A stretch of 40,133 nucleotides of DNA from an uncultured Prevotella sp. (GTDB taxonomy: Bacteria; Bacteroidota; Bacteroidia; Bacteroidales; Bacteroidaceae). The stretch covers positions 1-40,133 of the forward strand of contig CALCVP010000002.1 of NCBI GenBank assembly GCA_937907705.1, in the 5' to 3' direction. Each line of letters starts with the position of its first letter. The first letter of the stretch is position 1. The notes under the pieces were generated by a model that was given only the letters and a program-made list of their open reading frames with translations, was not told where the DNA came from and did no database searches. Made by a program: the position numbers and the translations under genes. Below are positions 8,768 to 18,057 of the stretch, piece by piece.

Positions 8768-9574
8768 TTATTTTTTTAATAAATCTTTTAATACATCATT
8801 TTTAACTTCTACGCAGATTTCTCCTATAGCATGACATGCTATTTCATCTGATGAATAAATGAAAATAATGCTATTCTTCTTTATGATGAAATTTTCAGGA
8901 GCATAGGCATCTATTCCAGAAAATATGGTTGTCTTTTCTTGTAATTCAGTTAGATTTTTAACTTTGTATTTTTCACAAAGAGTTTTTATTATAATGTCAT
9001 TTAGAGCCTTCTCATATCCAGGGACAAATAAATCTTTTAGCAACACGACCTTTCCTGATTTCGCATCAATGTTTTTATTAATCATAAGAGTCGATCCATG
9101 AGCTCCTCCACTATAAGCATATACGGATGCAACATAAGTATAATACTTATCGCTGTTTTGCTCTATATGCGTTTTTAGGTCATATTCACAGTTATACTCT
9201 TTATAAGTATTTGCATCATATAATTCTTTATATGTATCTTTGTAATCTTTCAAATAATTGGTTACAAAAGAATCGATAATGCCAGGTATATTATTTTTTA
9301 AAGCAACAGTTGGCATAAAATCACTGCTTAATATGCCAGAGTTAACGATAGCCTCATTTATCTTTTCTGCATTTTTGCCAGTTGCAAAAGTCATGCATAA
9401 TTTGATATGACAATGAGAACCCGTATCAGAAGATAATGATAGGGTAGAATCAATTTTGATACTATCAAACATTATGCTGTCATTATTATTATTTGCGTTT
9501 CTTTTCGTATTTGACGTGCAAGAAAAAGTTGCTCCAATAAAAGCAATGGCGACAAATATTAAAAGTTTTTTCAT
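8768..9574 (-). CDS. Lipoprotein with DUF3298-like domain
   Basis: The 268-residue protein begins with a lipoprotein signal (MKKLLIFVAIAFIGATFSC, lipidated Cys19) and a short Asn-rich linker. The C-terminal half carries the SVYAYSGGAHGS motif followed by NKNIDAKSGKVVLLKDLF, characteristic of the DUF4163/DUF3298 pair also found in RsiV-like anti-sigma factors. No sigma-factor gene is adjacent, so a signalling role is not supported here. It is most likely anchored in the outer or inner membrane and faces the periplasm. It is the first gene after the promoter at 9731-9762, with a leader of about 150 nt. Confidence 0.82.
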   Translation of the reverse strand: MKKLLIFVAIAFIGATFSCTSNTKRNANNNNDSIMFDSIKIDSTLSLSSDTGSHCHIKLCMTFATGKNAEKINEAIVNSGILSSDFMPTVALKNNIPGIIDSFVTNYLKDYKDTYKELYDANTYKEYNCEYDLKTHIEQNSDKYYTYVASVYAYSGGAHGSTLMINKNIDAKSGKVVLLKDLFVPGYEKALNDIIIKTLCEKYKVKNLTELQEKTTIFSGIDAYAPENFIIKKNSIIFIYSSDEIACHAIGEICVEVKNDVLKDLLKK

Positions 9575-9730
9575 TCCTTAATAAATTTACAGTTTAATAT
9601 ATTGCATGCCAGTATATGTATGCATTCAAATATTAATGTACTTTGATGTGCTTAATACAAATCATACCAATGATTATAAAACTACAAATTATACTGTATG
9701 CAACCTTTTGTTATAACCTAATTATATATG

Positions 9731-9762
9731 CAAATATATAGCAAACATAGGAAATTAACAAA
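9731..9762 (-). promoter_or_regulatory. Promoter for the lipoprotein-rsmG-ruvC-ABC-GNAT run
   Basis: Read on the minus strand, TTTG (9762-9759) is followed after 20 bp by TATATTTG (9738-9731). This is an exact fit to the Bacteroidota -33/-7 pattern. No comparable element was found before later genes of the run, so it may drive the whole 6-kb unit. Confidence 0.6.
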
Positions 9763-9791
9763 TTATTTTCTATTTATATTTATAAAATGAT

Positions 9792-9799
9792 TACTTTTG
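9792..9799 (+). promoter_or_regulatory. Candidate -7 element for the HAD phosphatase gene
   Basis: TACTTTTG matches TAnnTTTG exactly, but no TTG lies about 20 bp upstream. The leader would be about 110 nt and contain the hairpin at 9827-9853. Confidence 0.4.
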
Positions 9800-9916
9800 C
9801 AGAGATTATTTAATATTTTATGTTGAGTTATCAACTGTTACGTTGATGATAACATATAAAAATGAGTCATTTGTTTTAACGCTTTTATTATTTGAAATCG
9901 TATAAATATAATAAAG

Positions 9917-10576
9917 ATGAAAGAATTGCAAATAACAACAGCATTGTTTGATTTGGATGGAGTGGTCTTTGATACGGAGTCTCAATATACAAAGTTCTGG
10001 GGTAGCCAATGTAGGTTATATCATCCAGACAATTTAGGCCTTGAATACAAAATTAAGGGACAAACTCTGGTTCAAATATTTGATAAATATTTTTCTACGC
10101 CAGAACTTGTAAAGGAGCAAAATAATATCATTAAAAGACTTAATGATTTTGAAAGTCACATGCAATTTGAATATGTAGACGGTTTTGTTGACTTTATTGG
10201 AGATTTGAGGAAAAAAAATATTCATACAGCGGTCGTTACAAGTTCTAACAAAGCAAAGATGAGCGCAGTATATACATATCATCCAGAATTTTGCAGTATG
10301 TTTGATGCTATTTTGACATCTGAAGACTTTGACAAAAGCAAGCCTGACCCTGATTGCTATTTTAAAGCAGCTAACAGATTTAATGCTGAGCCTAAAGAAT
10401 GTGTTGTTTTTGAGGATAGTTTTAATGGCTTAAAAGCAGGCAAAGCAGCTGGTATGTGGGTAATTGGATTATCAACAACAAATTCTGCCAATCTCATAGC
10501 TCCTTATTGCAATTATGTAATAACCAATTATGAGGGAGTCAATTACCAAAAGATGAAAGAAATGTTGGAAATATAA
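9917..10576 (+). CDS. HAD-family phosphatase / beta-phosphoglucomutase-like
   Basis: This 219-residue haloacid-dehalogenase hydrolase belongs to subfamily IA with an alpha-helical cap. The nucleophile and acid/base aspartates are Asp12 and Asp14 (LFDLDGVVFDTE). Motif II is VVTSSN, motif III Lys is in KSKPDPDCYF and motif IV is VFEDSFNG. The pattern matches the beta-phosphoglucomutase/sugar-phosphatase group, so a small phosphorylated metabolite is the likely substrate. Mutase versus phosphatase cannot be decided. It appears monocistronic: a divergent run lies upstream and panB has its own promoter elements. Confidence 0.88.
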   Translation: MKELQITTALFDLDGVVFDTESQYTKFWGSQCRLYHPDNLGLEYKIKGQTLVQIFDKYFSTPELVKEQNNIIKRLNDFESHMQFEYVDGFVDFIGDLRKKNIHTAVVTSSNKAKMSAVYTYHPEFCSMFDAILTSEDFDKSKPDPDCYFKAANRFNAEPKECVVFEDSFNGLKAGKAAGMWVIGLSTTNSANLIAPYCNYVITNYEGVNYQKMKEMLEI

Positions 10577-10595
10577 CATAAAAATTGTACTTTTG
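10565..10595 (+). promoter_or_regulatory. Promoter P1 for panB
   Basis: TTG at 10565-10567 (inside the end of the HAD gene) and TACTTTTG at 10588-10595 are 20 bp apart. Right after the -7 lies a 10-bp perfect palindrome CCAAATTTGG (10599-10608) that could be an operator. Confidence 0.5.
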
Positions 10596-10630
10596 CACCC
10601 AAATTTGGTGCTACTTAGTTTTATCTACTT

Positions 10631-10638
10631 TACTTTTG
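10631..10638 (+). promoter_or_regulatory. Second candidate -7 element for panB
   Basis: TACTTTTG is an exact -7 match. The nearest TTTG (10604-10607) is 23 bp upstream, longer than usual. Confidence 0.35.
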
Positions 10639-10751
10639 TAGAATATGTAAATATTTAAAAAGCTTTGATGGATAAATTTTGATGTAAAATTTAAATGCTT
10701 TTCTAAGAGTAAAAGTTTAATACTTTAATTATATTCATAAATAATAAAATA

Positions 10752-11573
10752 ATGGCAGGATATTTAGTTAGTGATAATCGTAAAGTTACGACTCATCGCT
10801 TTATAGAAATGAAACAGCGTGGTGAAAAGATAGCCATGTTAACATCTTATGATTTTACTACAGCTGGCATTGTTGATGGTGCAGGGATAGATGGTATACT
10901 GATTGGTGATTCTGCATCGAATGTAATGGCAGGAAATACAACAACTTTGCCTATAACTATTGATCAAATGATATATCATGCGCGTTCTGTGGTAAAAGGG
11001 GTTAAACGAGCATTGGTAGTTTGTGATATGCCTTTTGGAAGCTATCAAGTTGATCGAAAAGAAGGTGTTAAGAATGCCATTCGAATGATGAAAGAAAGCG
11101 GATGCGATGCTTTGAAGTTAGAAGGGGGTATAGAAATCATCGATACTGTAAAAGGTATATTGGATGCTGGTATTCCTGTTATGGGGCACTTAGGTCTTAC
11201 CCCACAAAGTATAAATAAATTTGGAACCTATGCAGTAAGGGCAAAAGAAGATGCCGAAGCAGAAAAACTTGTAAATGACGCAAAGCTTTTGGCTGAAGCA
11301 GGCTGTTTTTCTGTAGTCTTAGAAAAAGTTCCGGCAAAGCTGGCTACTGTTGTTAGCCAAGAAATATCTATACCTACAATCGGCATCGGGGCAGGAAATG
11401 GAACTGATGGCCAGATTTTGGTTGTAGATGATATGCTGGGCAAGAATCAAGGTTTCGCTCCAAAATTTCTTAGACGCTATGCAAATCTTTACGAAACCAT
11501 GACAGACGCAATTGGACAATATGTTACAGATGTAAAGGATGTAGCATTCCCCAATGAGAGCGAGTCATATTAA
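10752..11573 (+). CDS. panB: 3-methyl-2-oxobutanoate hydroxymethyltransferase
   Basis: PanB adds a hydroxymethyl group from methylene-tetrahydrofolate to ketoisovalerate to make ketopantoate, the first committed step to pantothenate and coenzyme A. The 273-residue product has the family blocks KIAMLTSYDFTTAGIVD, ILIGDSASNVMAGNTTTLPI, DMPFGSYQV, EGGIEI, VMGHLGLTPQS, and IGIGAGNGTDGQILVVDD near the C-terminus. Asp53 in GDSAS and the following residues form the Mg2+ site in the family. The length is normal. panC and panD are not present nearby. An inverted repeat follows 22 nt after the stop. Confidence 0.96.
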   Translation: MAGYLVSDNRKVTTHRFIEMKQRGEKIAMLTSYDFTTAGIVDGAGIDGILIGDSASNVMAGNTTTLPITIDQMIYHARSVVKGVKRALVVCDMPFGSYQVDRKEGVKNAIRMMKESGCDALKLEGGIEIIDTVKGILDAGIPVMGHLGLTPQSINKFGTYAVRAKEDAEAEKLVNDAKLLAEAGCFSVVLEKVPAKLATVVSQEISIPTIGIGAGNGTDGQILVVDDMLGKNQGFAPKFLRRYANLYETMTDAIGQYVTDVKDVAFPNESESY

Positions 11574-11595
11574 TACCGTAATTTACATACAATCT

Positions 11596-11656
11596 TTAAG
11601 GTTGGTTCTATTGTGTATTGACAAGGAATGGTCAGTAGGAACAGAACCAACCTTAA
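11596..11656 (+). terminator. 14-bp inverted repeat after panB (probable terminator)
   Basis: TTAAGGTTGGTTCT at 11596-11609 is repeated exactly in inverted orientation at 11643-11656, with a 33-nt loop. It lies 22 nt after the panB stop and ends 31 nt before the MFS start. The tail is only moderately T-rich, so it could also be a leader structure of the MFS gene. Confidence 0.5.
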
Positions 11657-11687
11657 CTTATTATTAAACTTACAAAACAGCTACTTT

Positions 11688-12866
11688 ATGTACACTCAAA
11701 ACACACCAGTTCATGTAAAATTATGGCATAAGGAATTTTGGCTGATGTCAGTAGCAAATATGCTGATGTCGGCATCAATTTATATGTTGATACCTATGCT
11801 ACCAAAGTGGCTGTATAGCATCCACGTGCAACCAATGGATGTTGGCGTATTAATGGGTATTCCTGGTATCGGAATATTTTTCATGGGATGCTTTATCGCT
11901 TATCTTGTGCAGCGCTTTAGAAGAAATATTGTATGCATAAGGGCAATAGCAATATTAATAGCATTGATACTGTCAATGTATTATGTTTATACCCATATTG
12001 AAATAACTGCGTCATGGATATATGCATTGATGTTTATACGCTTGCTGCAAGGTGTTGCTTATGGCCTTGCTAATATGGTATTATGCAGTACTTTGATTAT
12101 AGACTCAAGCGAATCCTTTCAGCGTACAGAAGCCAATCATTCTGCCGCATGGTTCTCACGTTTATCCCTCTCATTAGGTCCAATAATTTGTTTTATTGTT
12201 GAGCGTCACCAACAGCCACAATGGGTTCTGCTTGTTAGTGCTATATTATGTGCATTTTCCGCTATTTTGATTTTAATGGTAAAGTTTCCTTTTAGAGCTC
12301 CTGAGGATATGTCATGCAAGATGTCGCTTGATAGATTCTTTCTGCCACAAGGCAAATGGCTTTTTATTAATTATGCCATGATAACAACGGTATTGGGCAT
12401 CACTCTTTCAATGACGCATTCCATGGAATATTATGTAGTAATGGCCATCGGCTTTTTGCTGTCATTGTTGGCTCAGCGCTTTCTTTTTGCAAATGCAGAA
12501 CTGAAGAGTGAGGTTATAACAGGATTAATACTTATAGCCATATCCCTATTATTGCGGCTATCAGATAGGGTAGAGGCATTGTTGTATATATCTCCCATCT
12601 TGTTTGGATGCGGAATAGGAATAACGAGTGCTCGTTTTTTATTGTTTTTCATAAAATTGAGTGATCATTGTCAACGAGGAACTTCACAAAGTACTTATTT
12701 CTTAGCTTCTGAATTTGGCCTGGGTTGTGGATTGTTCTTAGGCTGTGGACGCTTTTATAATAATCCTTCTTTATTGAGTTCCATTGCTTTAATAATAACA
12801 GCAGTGGCACTAATCATGTATATCGCATTTACTCATCAATGGTATATACGGCATAAAAACAGGTAA
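11688..12866 (+). CDS. MFS transporter, substrate unknown
   Basis: The product is a 392-residue polytopic membrane protein with about 12 hydrophobic segments, consistent with the major facilitator superfamily. The start of TM2 (MDVGVLMGIPGIGIFFMGCFIAYLVQ) and the following basic loop RFRRN look like the MFS loop 2-3 region. I chose the ATG at 11688 (MYTQNTPVHVKLWHKEFWLM). The frame is open to 11628, but that extra segment overlaps the inverted repeat at 11643-11656 and is not hydrophobic-leader-like. No motif identifies a substrate. There is no clear promoter of its own. Confidence 0.82.
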   Translation: MYTQNTPVHVKLWHKEFWLMSVANMLMSASIYMLIPMLPKWLYSIHVQPMDVGVLMGIPGIGIFFMGCFIAYLVQRFRRNIVCIRAIAILIALILSMYYVYTHIEITASWIYALMFIRLLQGVAYGLANMVLCSTLIIDSSESFQRTEANHSAAWFSRLSLSLGPIICFIVERHQQPQWVLLVSAILCAFSAILILMVKFPFRAPEDMSCKMSLDRFFLPQGKWLFINYAMITTVLGITLSMTHSMEYYVVMAIGFLLSLLAQRFLFANAELKSEVITGLILIAISLLLRLSDRVEALLYISPILFGCGIGITSARFLLFFIKLSDHCQRGTSQSTYFLASEFGLGCGLFLGCGRFYNNPSLLSSIALIITAVALIMYIAFTHQWYIRHKNR

Positions 12867-12976
12867 GTGTTGATAAACCAAAGGCAAATGACAAGTGGTC
12901 GAATAATGTTTTAACCAACAATACCCGATTTTTCATTAAATATAAAGCCGTATATTGGCATAAAAATTTATTATCT

Positions 12977-14257
12977 ATGAGCAATAAAAATGGCATAATA
13001 GCCCTTTCACCGTTAATTGTTTTAATACTGGTGTATTTATCTACTTCAATTATAGCGCATGACTTTTATGCGATACCTATTACAATAACATTTCTCATAG
13101 CAAGTATTTATTCTATTTGCATTTCTACCAAATATCCTATAAAAAGGCGTATTGAAATATTTAATAGAGGAGCAGGAAATTCCAATTTGCTCTTAATGGT
13201 TTGGATTTTTATATTGGCAGGTGCTTTTGCCAACTCTGCCAAAGCAATGGGGTGCATAGACAGTACTGTAAATTTAACATTAAGCCTATTGCCTGATAAT
13301 TTGCTTTATGCAGGATTATTCTTGGCATCATGCATTATTTCGCTTTCAATAGGTACAAGTGTGGGTACTATTGTTGCTCTTGTTCCAATAGCCATGGGCA
13401 TAGGAAATACAATCAATCAAAATATCCCCATGCTGATAGCTATCGTTATAGGTGGTTCTTTCTTTGGCGATAATTTGTCTTTTATATCAGACACTACCAT
13501 TGTTTCTACAAGCACGCAAGGGTGCAAATTGAATGATAAATTTAGAGTTAACTCATATATAGTATTTCCTGTTGCAACCATCGTTTTTCTTCTTTATCTC
13601 ATTATAGGAAACAATGCCAATTATAGTCATCCTCAAAGCGACATCAATGTTGTAAATATAATCCCTTATATCGCTGTTTTGGTAACGGCTATTTTAGGTA
13701 TGAATGTAATGGCAGTGCTTACACTGGGCATTATATTAACGGGAGTTATCGGTGTATCTGAAGGAGCCTATGATTTCTTTCAGTGGCTGAAAACACTTGG
13801 AGACGGTATAGTTTCTATGGGTGAACTTATTATTGTTACAATATTAGCAGGTGGTCTACTTGAAATGATTAAGGAAAATGGAGGAATAGATTACATCATA
13901 AAGAAGATAATGGGGCATGTCCACTCCAAAAGTGGTGCAGAATTTTCTATTTCAGTATTAGTGAGTCTTGTAAATGTTTGTACAGCCAATAATACTGTAG
14001 CCATTATTACTGTAGGTGATATAGCAAAGAAAATCAGCGACCGGTATGGAATAGACAATCGAAAAAGTGCAAGTCTGCTTGATACATTTTCATGCGTTGT
14101 GCAAGGTATATTGCCTTATGGGGCACAAATTCTAATGGCTTCAGGATTGTCCAAGGTCAACCCTATTCATTTCATCGGATATTTATATTATCCATTCTTG
14201 CTCGGGATATTTGCATTATTATCTATCTATTTTAGATATCCGAAGAAATTTAGCTAA
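12977..14257 (+). CDS. NhaC-family Na+/H+ antiporter-like membrane protein
   Basis: The product has 426 residues and many transmembrane segments. Diagnostic blocks of the NhaC-type superfamily are present: SIGTSVGTIVALVPIAMGIG, GGSFFGDNLSFISDTTIVSTSTQGC and, near the end, CTANNTVAIITVGDIAKKIS. The paired DN/D residues in GDNLSFISDTT are the conserved ion-site candidates. The expected role is exchange of Na+ or an organic substrate for H+ across the inner membrane; some relatives exchange malate/lactate or other solutes, so the cargo is uncertain. It follows the MFS gene after 110 nt in which no -7 consensus was found. Confidence 0.87.
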   Translation: MSNKNGIIALSPLIVLILVYLSTSIIAHDFYAIPITITFLIASIYSICISTKYPIKRRIEIFNRGAGNSNLLLMVWIFILAGAFANSAKAMGCIDSTVNLTLSLLPDNLLYAGLFLASCIISLSIGTSVGTIVALVPIAMGIGNTINQNIPMLIAIVIGGSFFGDNLSFISDTTIVSTSTQGCKLNDKFRVNSYIVFPVATIVFLLYLIIGNNANYSHPQSDINVVNIIPYIAVLVTAILGMNVMAVLTLGIILTGVIGVSEGAYDFFQWLKTLGDGIVSMGELIIVTILAGGLLEMIKENGGIDYIIKKIMGHVHSKSGAEFSISVLVSLVNVCTANNTVAIITVGDIAKKISDRYGIDNRKSASLLDTFSCVVQGILPYGAQILMASGLSKVNPIHFIGYLYYPFLLGIFALLSIYFRYPKKFS

Positions 14258-14307
14258 TTGCTATTATTCTTTTATAACATTCGTAGATTTACAATCAGAT
14301 TGACAGA

Positions 14308-15132
14308 ATGGAAATAGTAAGTAGAAATTTTATAAAGTTGTTGGCATTCGGCTCCTTTAACACAACTTGCAAACTTGAACGCATGTCTACATACAAATGG
14401 AAACAACTATTGAATGTCGCAGAAGAACAGGATGTTTGCCATATTGCCATTACAGGAATCTTGCAATATCACCGAGAACATACGCACTTCTTTCCACAGA
14501 GTATTATTGATATAGTAGACCTTCATAAAAAGGATGAAGCAGCAAATAGCAAATGTCTCCAAAATATGAAATGCTCTATAGAGAAAGCTAATATGATGAA
14601 TAATATTTTTCTTAGGAAAAAACTAAGGAGAATTATATATAATGAGATACATAGCATTGACACTTCTACTTATACGTTAATATTATTATTTAAGATTATA
14701 GATGCCATCAATGCTATACTTTATAATAATGTAAATCTAAAATATATTATAGACTTAGGTCTATATCTCAGAAACAAGGGTGATAGTATTGATTATGTAA
14801 AATGTGAATCTTGGATAAACTTATTGCACATGAGGCATGCAACAATTGCCATGTGCGATATACTTACAACCTATTTTGGCTTTACCAATAATGAGTTTCC
14901 TTTTCTGAGTGCCTATCAATATAAAAAAGACACAAAAATTAATAGATGGATTGATAAGCGCTTTTATTTGTTAGACAAAAAAAACAAAGTAGCAAAATAC
15001 AAGGATATAGTGTCAAGGCAACATGATTGGAAGAATCTTACGCCTTTAAAAAATTTGAATTTATATCCACTTGAAGCTTCAAGCAAATTGATATCCAATG
15101 TGGTTATTAGTCTGGCTAACATAGAAGAGTAA
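14308..15132 (+). CDS. Uncharacterised protein, possibly a degenerate nucleotidyltransferase-like protein
   Basis: I do not recognise this 274-residue protein with certainty. It has no signal peptide or membrane span and is rich in Lys, Asn and Ile. Two segments resemble the large Bacteroidota family of uncharacterised nucleotidyltransferases (NTP_transf_5 type). One is the N-terminal YKWKQLLNVAEEQDVCHIAI. The other is the C-terminal stretch IIDLGLYLRNKGDSIDY...LTTYFGFTNNEFPFL. The catalytic middle of that family (a KG pair followed by a D-x-D strand) is not visible, so it may be a shortened, non-catalytic derivative. The gene sits 50 nt after the antiporter gene and is visibly more AT-rich than its neighbours. 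It ends at a terminator shared with the convergent gene. Confidence 0.6.
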   Translation: MEIVSRNFIKLLAFGSFNTTCKLERMSTYKWKQLLNVAEEQDVCHIAITGILQYHREHTHFFPQSIIDIVDLHKKDEAANSKCLQNMKCSIEKANMMNNIFLRKKLRRIIYNEIHSIDTSTYTLILLFKIIDAINAILYNNVNLKYIIDLGLYLRNKGDSIDYVKCESWINLLHMRHATIAMCDILTTYFGFTNNEFPFLSAYQYKKDTKINRWIDKRFYLLDKKNKVAKYKDIVSRQHDWKNLTPLKNLNLYPLEASSKLISNVVISLANIEE

Positions 15133-15137
15133 AATGG

Positions 15138-15178
15138 GTTAAGTAGGTGTTTAAATTCATTCCAAGCACCTACTTAAC
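15138..15178. terminator. Bidirectional terminator
   Basis: GTTAAGTAGGTG (15138-15149) pairs perfectly with 15167-15178, a 12-bp stem with a 17-nt loop. It lies between the convergent orphan gene and the esterase-like gene. Confidence 0.75.
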
Positions 15179-15183
15179 AATTA

Positions 15184-16218
15184 TTACTTTAACTCTATTA
15201 CTTTCATCCAATCCTTCAGAATACCTTTATATCTATTTTGCGAATCAGCAATAAGATACAACAAATATTTATTGTTATGTAATGGAGTTATACACATGCC
15301 TTCATAATTGGCTAAATCTTGTTTTAATAAATTTAGCTTCGTCTTAACTTGATAGACCAATCGTTTTTTTAGAAATGGGCTATCAGCCCCAATGGGAGTT
15401 TGAGAATTAATGCTCTTGCCTTTATCGGGATTTACTTCATATATTTTACAATTGACAAAGGCGCCAAAATATTTTTCAGGAACAAAAAACTCCCTTTCAA
15501 GAATTAATAAACGTCCATCTGCCATTGTTGCTATCTCGCTTACTCCCATTGCGTAGAAACGAGATTTTTTATGAGCAACAGGAGCATCCATTCTGTACGC
15601 ATACTGCTTATATGGTTTTAGTGATGCCATGTCAAAAGCTTGCAGTCGCAAATAATTACTTACCTTATTTGCTGATGTTGCAGCTTGTCCATCTGTGGGT
15701 AACGTACTTTCTGTCGTAGTCCACATAAGATTTGTTGCAGGGCAATAAGCTAAAGCCTCCAATCCATAATTAGATCGAATATTTGAATGAGCAAAAGGAG
15801 ACAAACAGCGTCCTGTTAGATTGCCCTTCAAATCGTATTCAACTATTGTATTGGTAGCTTCTTTGCTAATCCATAAGGTGTTAGTTGTTTTACAGTATGT
15901 TATGCCTTCACAATCGCCCTTGCTCAGAGAAGAATCACCATAGAACCCTTTATTGGTTATATTGACTTTATGCTGTAAAGAATCGTAAACGATATCAAAT
16001 ATAAAAAATCCGTCAGACTCTGATTTATCAGAAACTACTGCATAGGTGTCATCCTTTATATGCGTTATTCCACTATAATTCCCTGCTGGCACTAATCTGT
16101 TAATGCTTTGCTGAGGATAAGCATTACATACTTGCACTTGAGCATGTATGGGAAATGAAGGGGCTATGAAGCAAACAAAAGAAGCCAATGGCTTGATAAC
16201 GTGAAACAATTTATCCAT
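15184..16218 (-). CDS. Exported phytase-esterase-like beta-propeller protein
   Basis: The 344-residue protein has a probable signal peptide (hydrophobic PLASFVCFIAPSFPIHA, cleavage before QVQ). The rest matches the 'esterase-like activity of phytase' domain. Typical strand motifs are AGNYSGITHIKDDTYAVVSDKS, GDCEGITYCKTTNTLWISKE and NYGLEALAYCPATNLMWTTTES, ending in NYEGMCITPLHNNKYLLYLIAD. The repeated 'EGI/EAL...W' pattern suggests propeller blades. It is probably periplasmic or outer-membrane associated. The substrate is unknown and enzymatic activity is inferred only from the family name. Confidence 0.85.
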   Translation of the reverse strand: MDKLFHVIKPLASFVCFIAPSFPIHAQVQVCNAYPQQSINRLVPAGNYSGITHIKDDTYAVVSDKSESDGFFIFDIVYDSLQHKVNITNKGFYGDSSLSKGDCEGITYCKTTNTLWISKEATNTIVEYDLKGNLTGRCLSPFAHSNIRSNYGLEALAYCPATNLMWTTTESTLPTDGQAATSANKVSNYLRLQAFDMASLKPYKQYAYRMDAPVAHKKSRFYAMGVSEIATMADGRLLILEREFFVPEKYFGAFVNCKIYEVNPDKGKSINSQTPIGADSPFLKKRLVYQVKTKLNLLKQDLANYEGMCITPLHNNKYLLYLIADSQNRYKGILKDWMKVIELK

Positions 16219-16280
16219 AGAATCAATGTAATATTAAAGACCCACTTTATTTTGCATACAGGTTTGCATAAGTAGAAGTT

Positions 16281-16288
16281 CAAAATTA
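16281..16288 (-). promoter_or_regulatory. Candidate -7 element for the esterase-like gene
   Basis: On the minus strand this reads TAATTTTG, an exact -7 match with a leader of about 55 nt. No good -33 element is seen. The direct repeat TTTGCATA occurs twice just downstream (within 16254-16270). Confidence 0.35.
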
Positions 16289-16374
16289 GCTGCATGTAAT
16301 TGAACTTTTATTAACAGTACTATTATTTAAATTGATTCCGACCGCCTGCTTATACAGAATAAAGGGGCTTTTTA

Positions 16375-17955
16375 TCATACCAAATGTGTAGCCTTGATAT
16401 ATTCAGCAGCCGCATTAGCGCATCGCTCACCATCCACACCTGCTGATACAATGCCTCCTGCATATCCGGCTCCTTCGCCACAAGGGAAAAGCCCTTGTAT
16501 TCTAACATGTTGCAAAGTGTCTGAATTTCTAAGTATCCTTACTGGTGATGATGTTCTTGTTTCAACGGCTATCAAGGTGGCTTCATTCGTCAAAAATCCA
16601 TGACTCATTTGCCCGAACTTTAAAAAGCCCTGTTTCAATCTATTGCTGATAATGGATGGAAGCCAAAAATGAAGCGGACTGGAAATAAGTCCTGGCGAAT
16701 AAGACGTCTTTGGCAGGTCATAACTTAACTTTCCTTTCGTAAAGTCAACCATACGCTGTGCTGGCGCAGTTTGCCTCATATTGCCTTGCTGCCAACAATG
16801 CTGCTCTATTTCCTGCTGGAACTTCATCATTGACAGTACATCATGATGCTCGTCAATATCTTCAGGATGCACTTCCACCACCATACCACTATTAGACCAC
16901 TGCGAACCTCTATTGCTGGGGCTCATGCCATTCACCACTATCTGTTGTGGACCGGTAGCTGCTGGTATAACAAATCCACCAGGACACATACAAAACGAAT
17001 AGACACCTCTACCGTCAACTTGCGTTACAAAGCTATATTCTGCCGCAGGAAGGTATTTTCCTCTGCCGTTTTTGTTATGATATTGTATCCTGTCAATTAA
17101 TTCTGCCGGATGCTCCAATCTTACTCCTATGGCCAATGATTTTGCTTCCATTTCAATACCTTGATTATATAAGTATTGGTAAACGTCTCTACCTGAATGG
17201 CCAGTAGCTAAAATTACAGGTCCTTTGAAAGTCTGCTGCTGTTGCGTGGTAAGCAATATTGCTTTCACTCCGACAACTGTATCCCGTTCTATCAACAGCT
17301 CCGTCATTTTAGTTTGAAAATGCACTTCACCACCACATTTAACAATAGTGTTGCGCATGTTTTCTATTACTCGCGGCAGCTTGTCTGTTCCTATGTGTGG
17401 GTGAGCGTCAACAAGAATAGATGTTGATGCTCCGTGTTGACAAAATACATTCAGTATTTTATTGATGTTGCCACGTTTTTTACTTCTTGTATAAAGTTTT
17501 CCATCTGAATATGCGCCTGCACCTCCTTCGCCAAAGCAATAGTTGCTTTCCCCATTAACCTTGTGAGTTCTTGATATGGCAGCAATGTCTTTTTTACGCT
17601 CTCTTACATCTTTTCCTCTTTCTATCACAATGGGTTTCACACCGAGTTCTATTAAGCGAAGGGCAGCAAACAAGCCGCCAGGGCCTTCTCCCACAACAAT
17701 TACAGCGGGCGATGATGAGACATCATTATATGTTGTATATTCTATTTCATCGTCTTCTGGTAATTCATTAATATAAGTTCTTACTTTGAGATTAATAAAA
17801 ATAGTGCGCTGACGGGCATCGATGCTTCGTTTTAACACTCTGATATGTTTAATCGTACGTGCATCAATTCCTTTCTCTTGCGCAATATACTCTCTCAGTG
17901 TAGCCTCATTGACTGCTTGCTGTGGCAAAACTCTTAATTGATATTCATTAATCAT
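16375..17955 (-). CDS. NAD(P)/FAD-dependent oxidoreductase (COG2509-type)
   Basis: This is a 526-residue flavoprotein. A short N-terminal domain (about 1-90) precedes the Rossmann dinucleotide motif VVGEGPGGLFAALRLIE and the FAD-binding acid in VIERGKDVRERKKDI. The motif ESNYCFGEGGAGAYSDGKLYTR follows. ILATGHSGRDVYQYL and a C-terminal FAD-closing segment GLFPCGEGAGYAGGIVSAGVDGERCA complete the fold. The physiological substrate of this family is not established. No signal peptide or membrane span is seen. A strong promoter for the gene lies about 100 nt upstream (18058-18089). Confidence 0.9.
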   Translation of the reverse strand: MINEYQLRVLPQQAVNEATLREYIAQEKGIDARTIKHIRVLKRSIDARQRTIFINLKVRTYINELPEDDEIEYTTYNDVSSSPAVIVVGEGPGGLFAALRLIELGVKPIVIERGKDVRERKKDIAAISRTHKVNGESNYCFGEGGAGAYSDGKLYTRSKKRGNINKILNVFCQHGASTSILVDAHPHIGTDKLPRVIENMRNTIVKCGGEVHFQTKMTELLIERDTVVGVKAILLTTQQQQTFKGPVILATGHSGRDVYQYLYNQGIEMEAKSLAIGVRLEHPAELIDRIQYHNKNGRGKYLPAAEYSFVTQVDGRGVYSFCMCPGGFVIPAATGPQQIVVNGMSPSNRGSQWSNSGMVVEVHPEDIDEHHDVLSMMKFQQEIEQHCWQQGNMRQTAPAQRMVDFTKGKLSYDLPKTSYSPGLISSPLHFWLPSIISNRLKQGFLKFGQMSHGFLTNEATLIAVETRTSSPVRILRNSDTLQHVRIQGLFPCGEGAGYAGGIVSAGVDGERCANAAAEYIKATHLV

Positions 17956-18057
17956 ATTGCAAATATATAAGTTAAGGGAACTTCAAATTCAATTTAAAAG
18001 CATTATTGTCTGTAATGACAAATTATTCCATATTCTAACCTTTTGGGTTTTACTATG

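Larger units (their letters stand above)
9575..9916. other. Divergent intergenic region
   Basis: These 342 bp lie between divergent genes and hold no credible ORF. The region contains a strong minus-strand promoter (9731-9762), a weaker plus-strand -7 element (9792-9799) and a small hairpin in the HAD-gene leader. The hairpin pairs GTTATCAAC at 9827-9835 with 9842-9853, with a 3-nt bulge. No other structure was seen. Confidence 0.6.
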
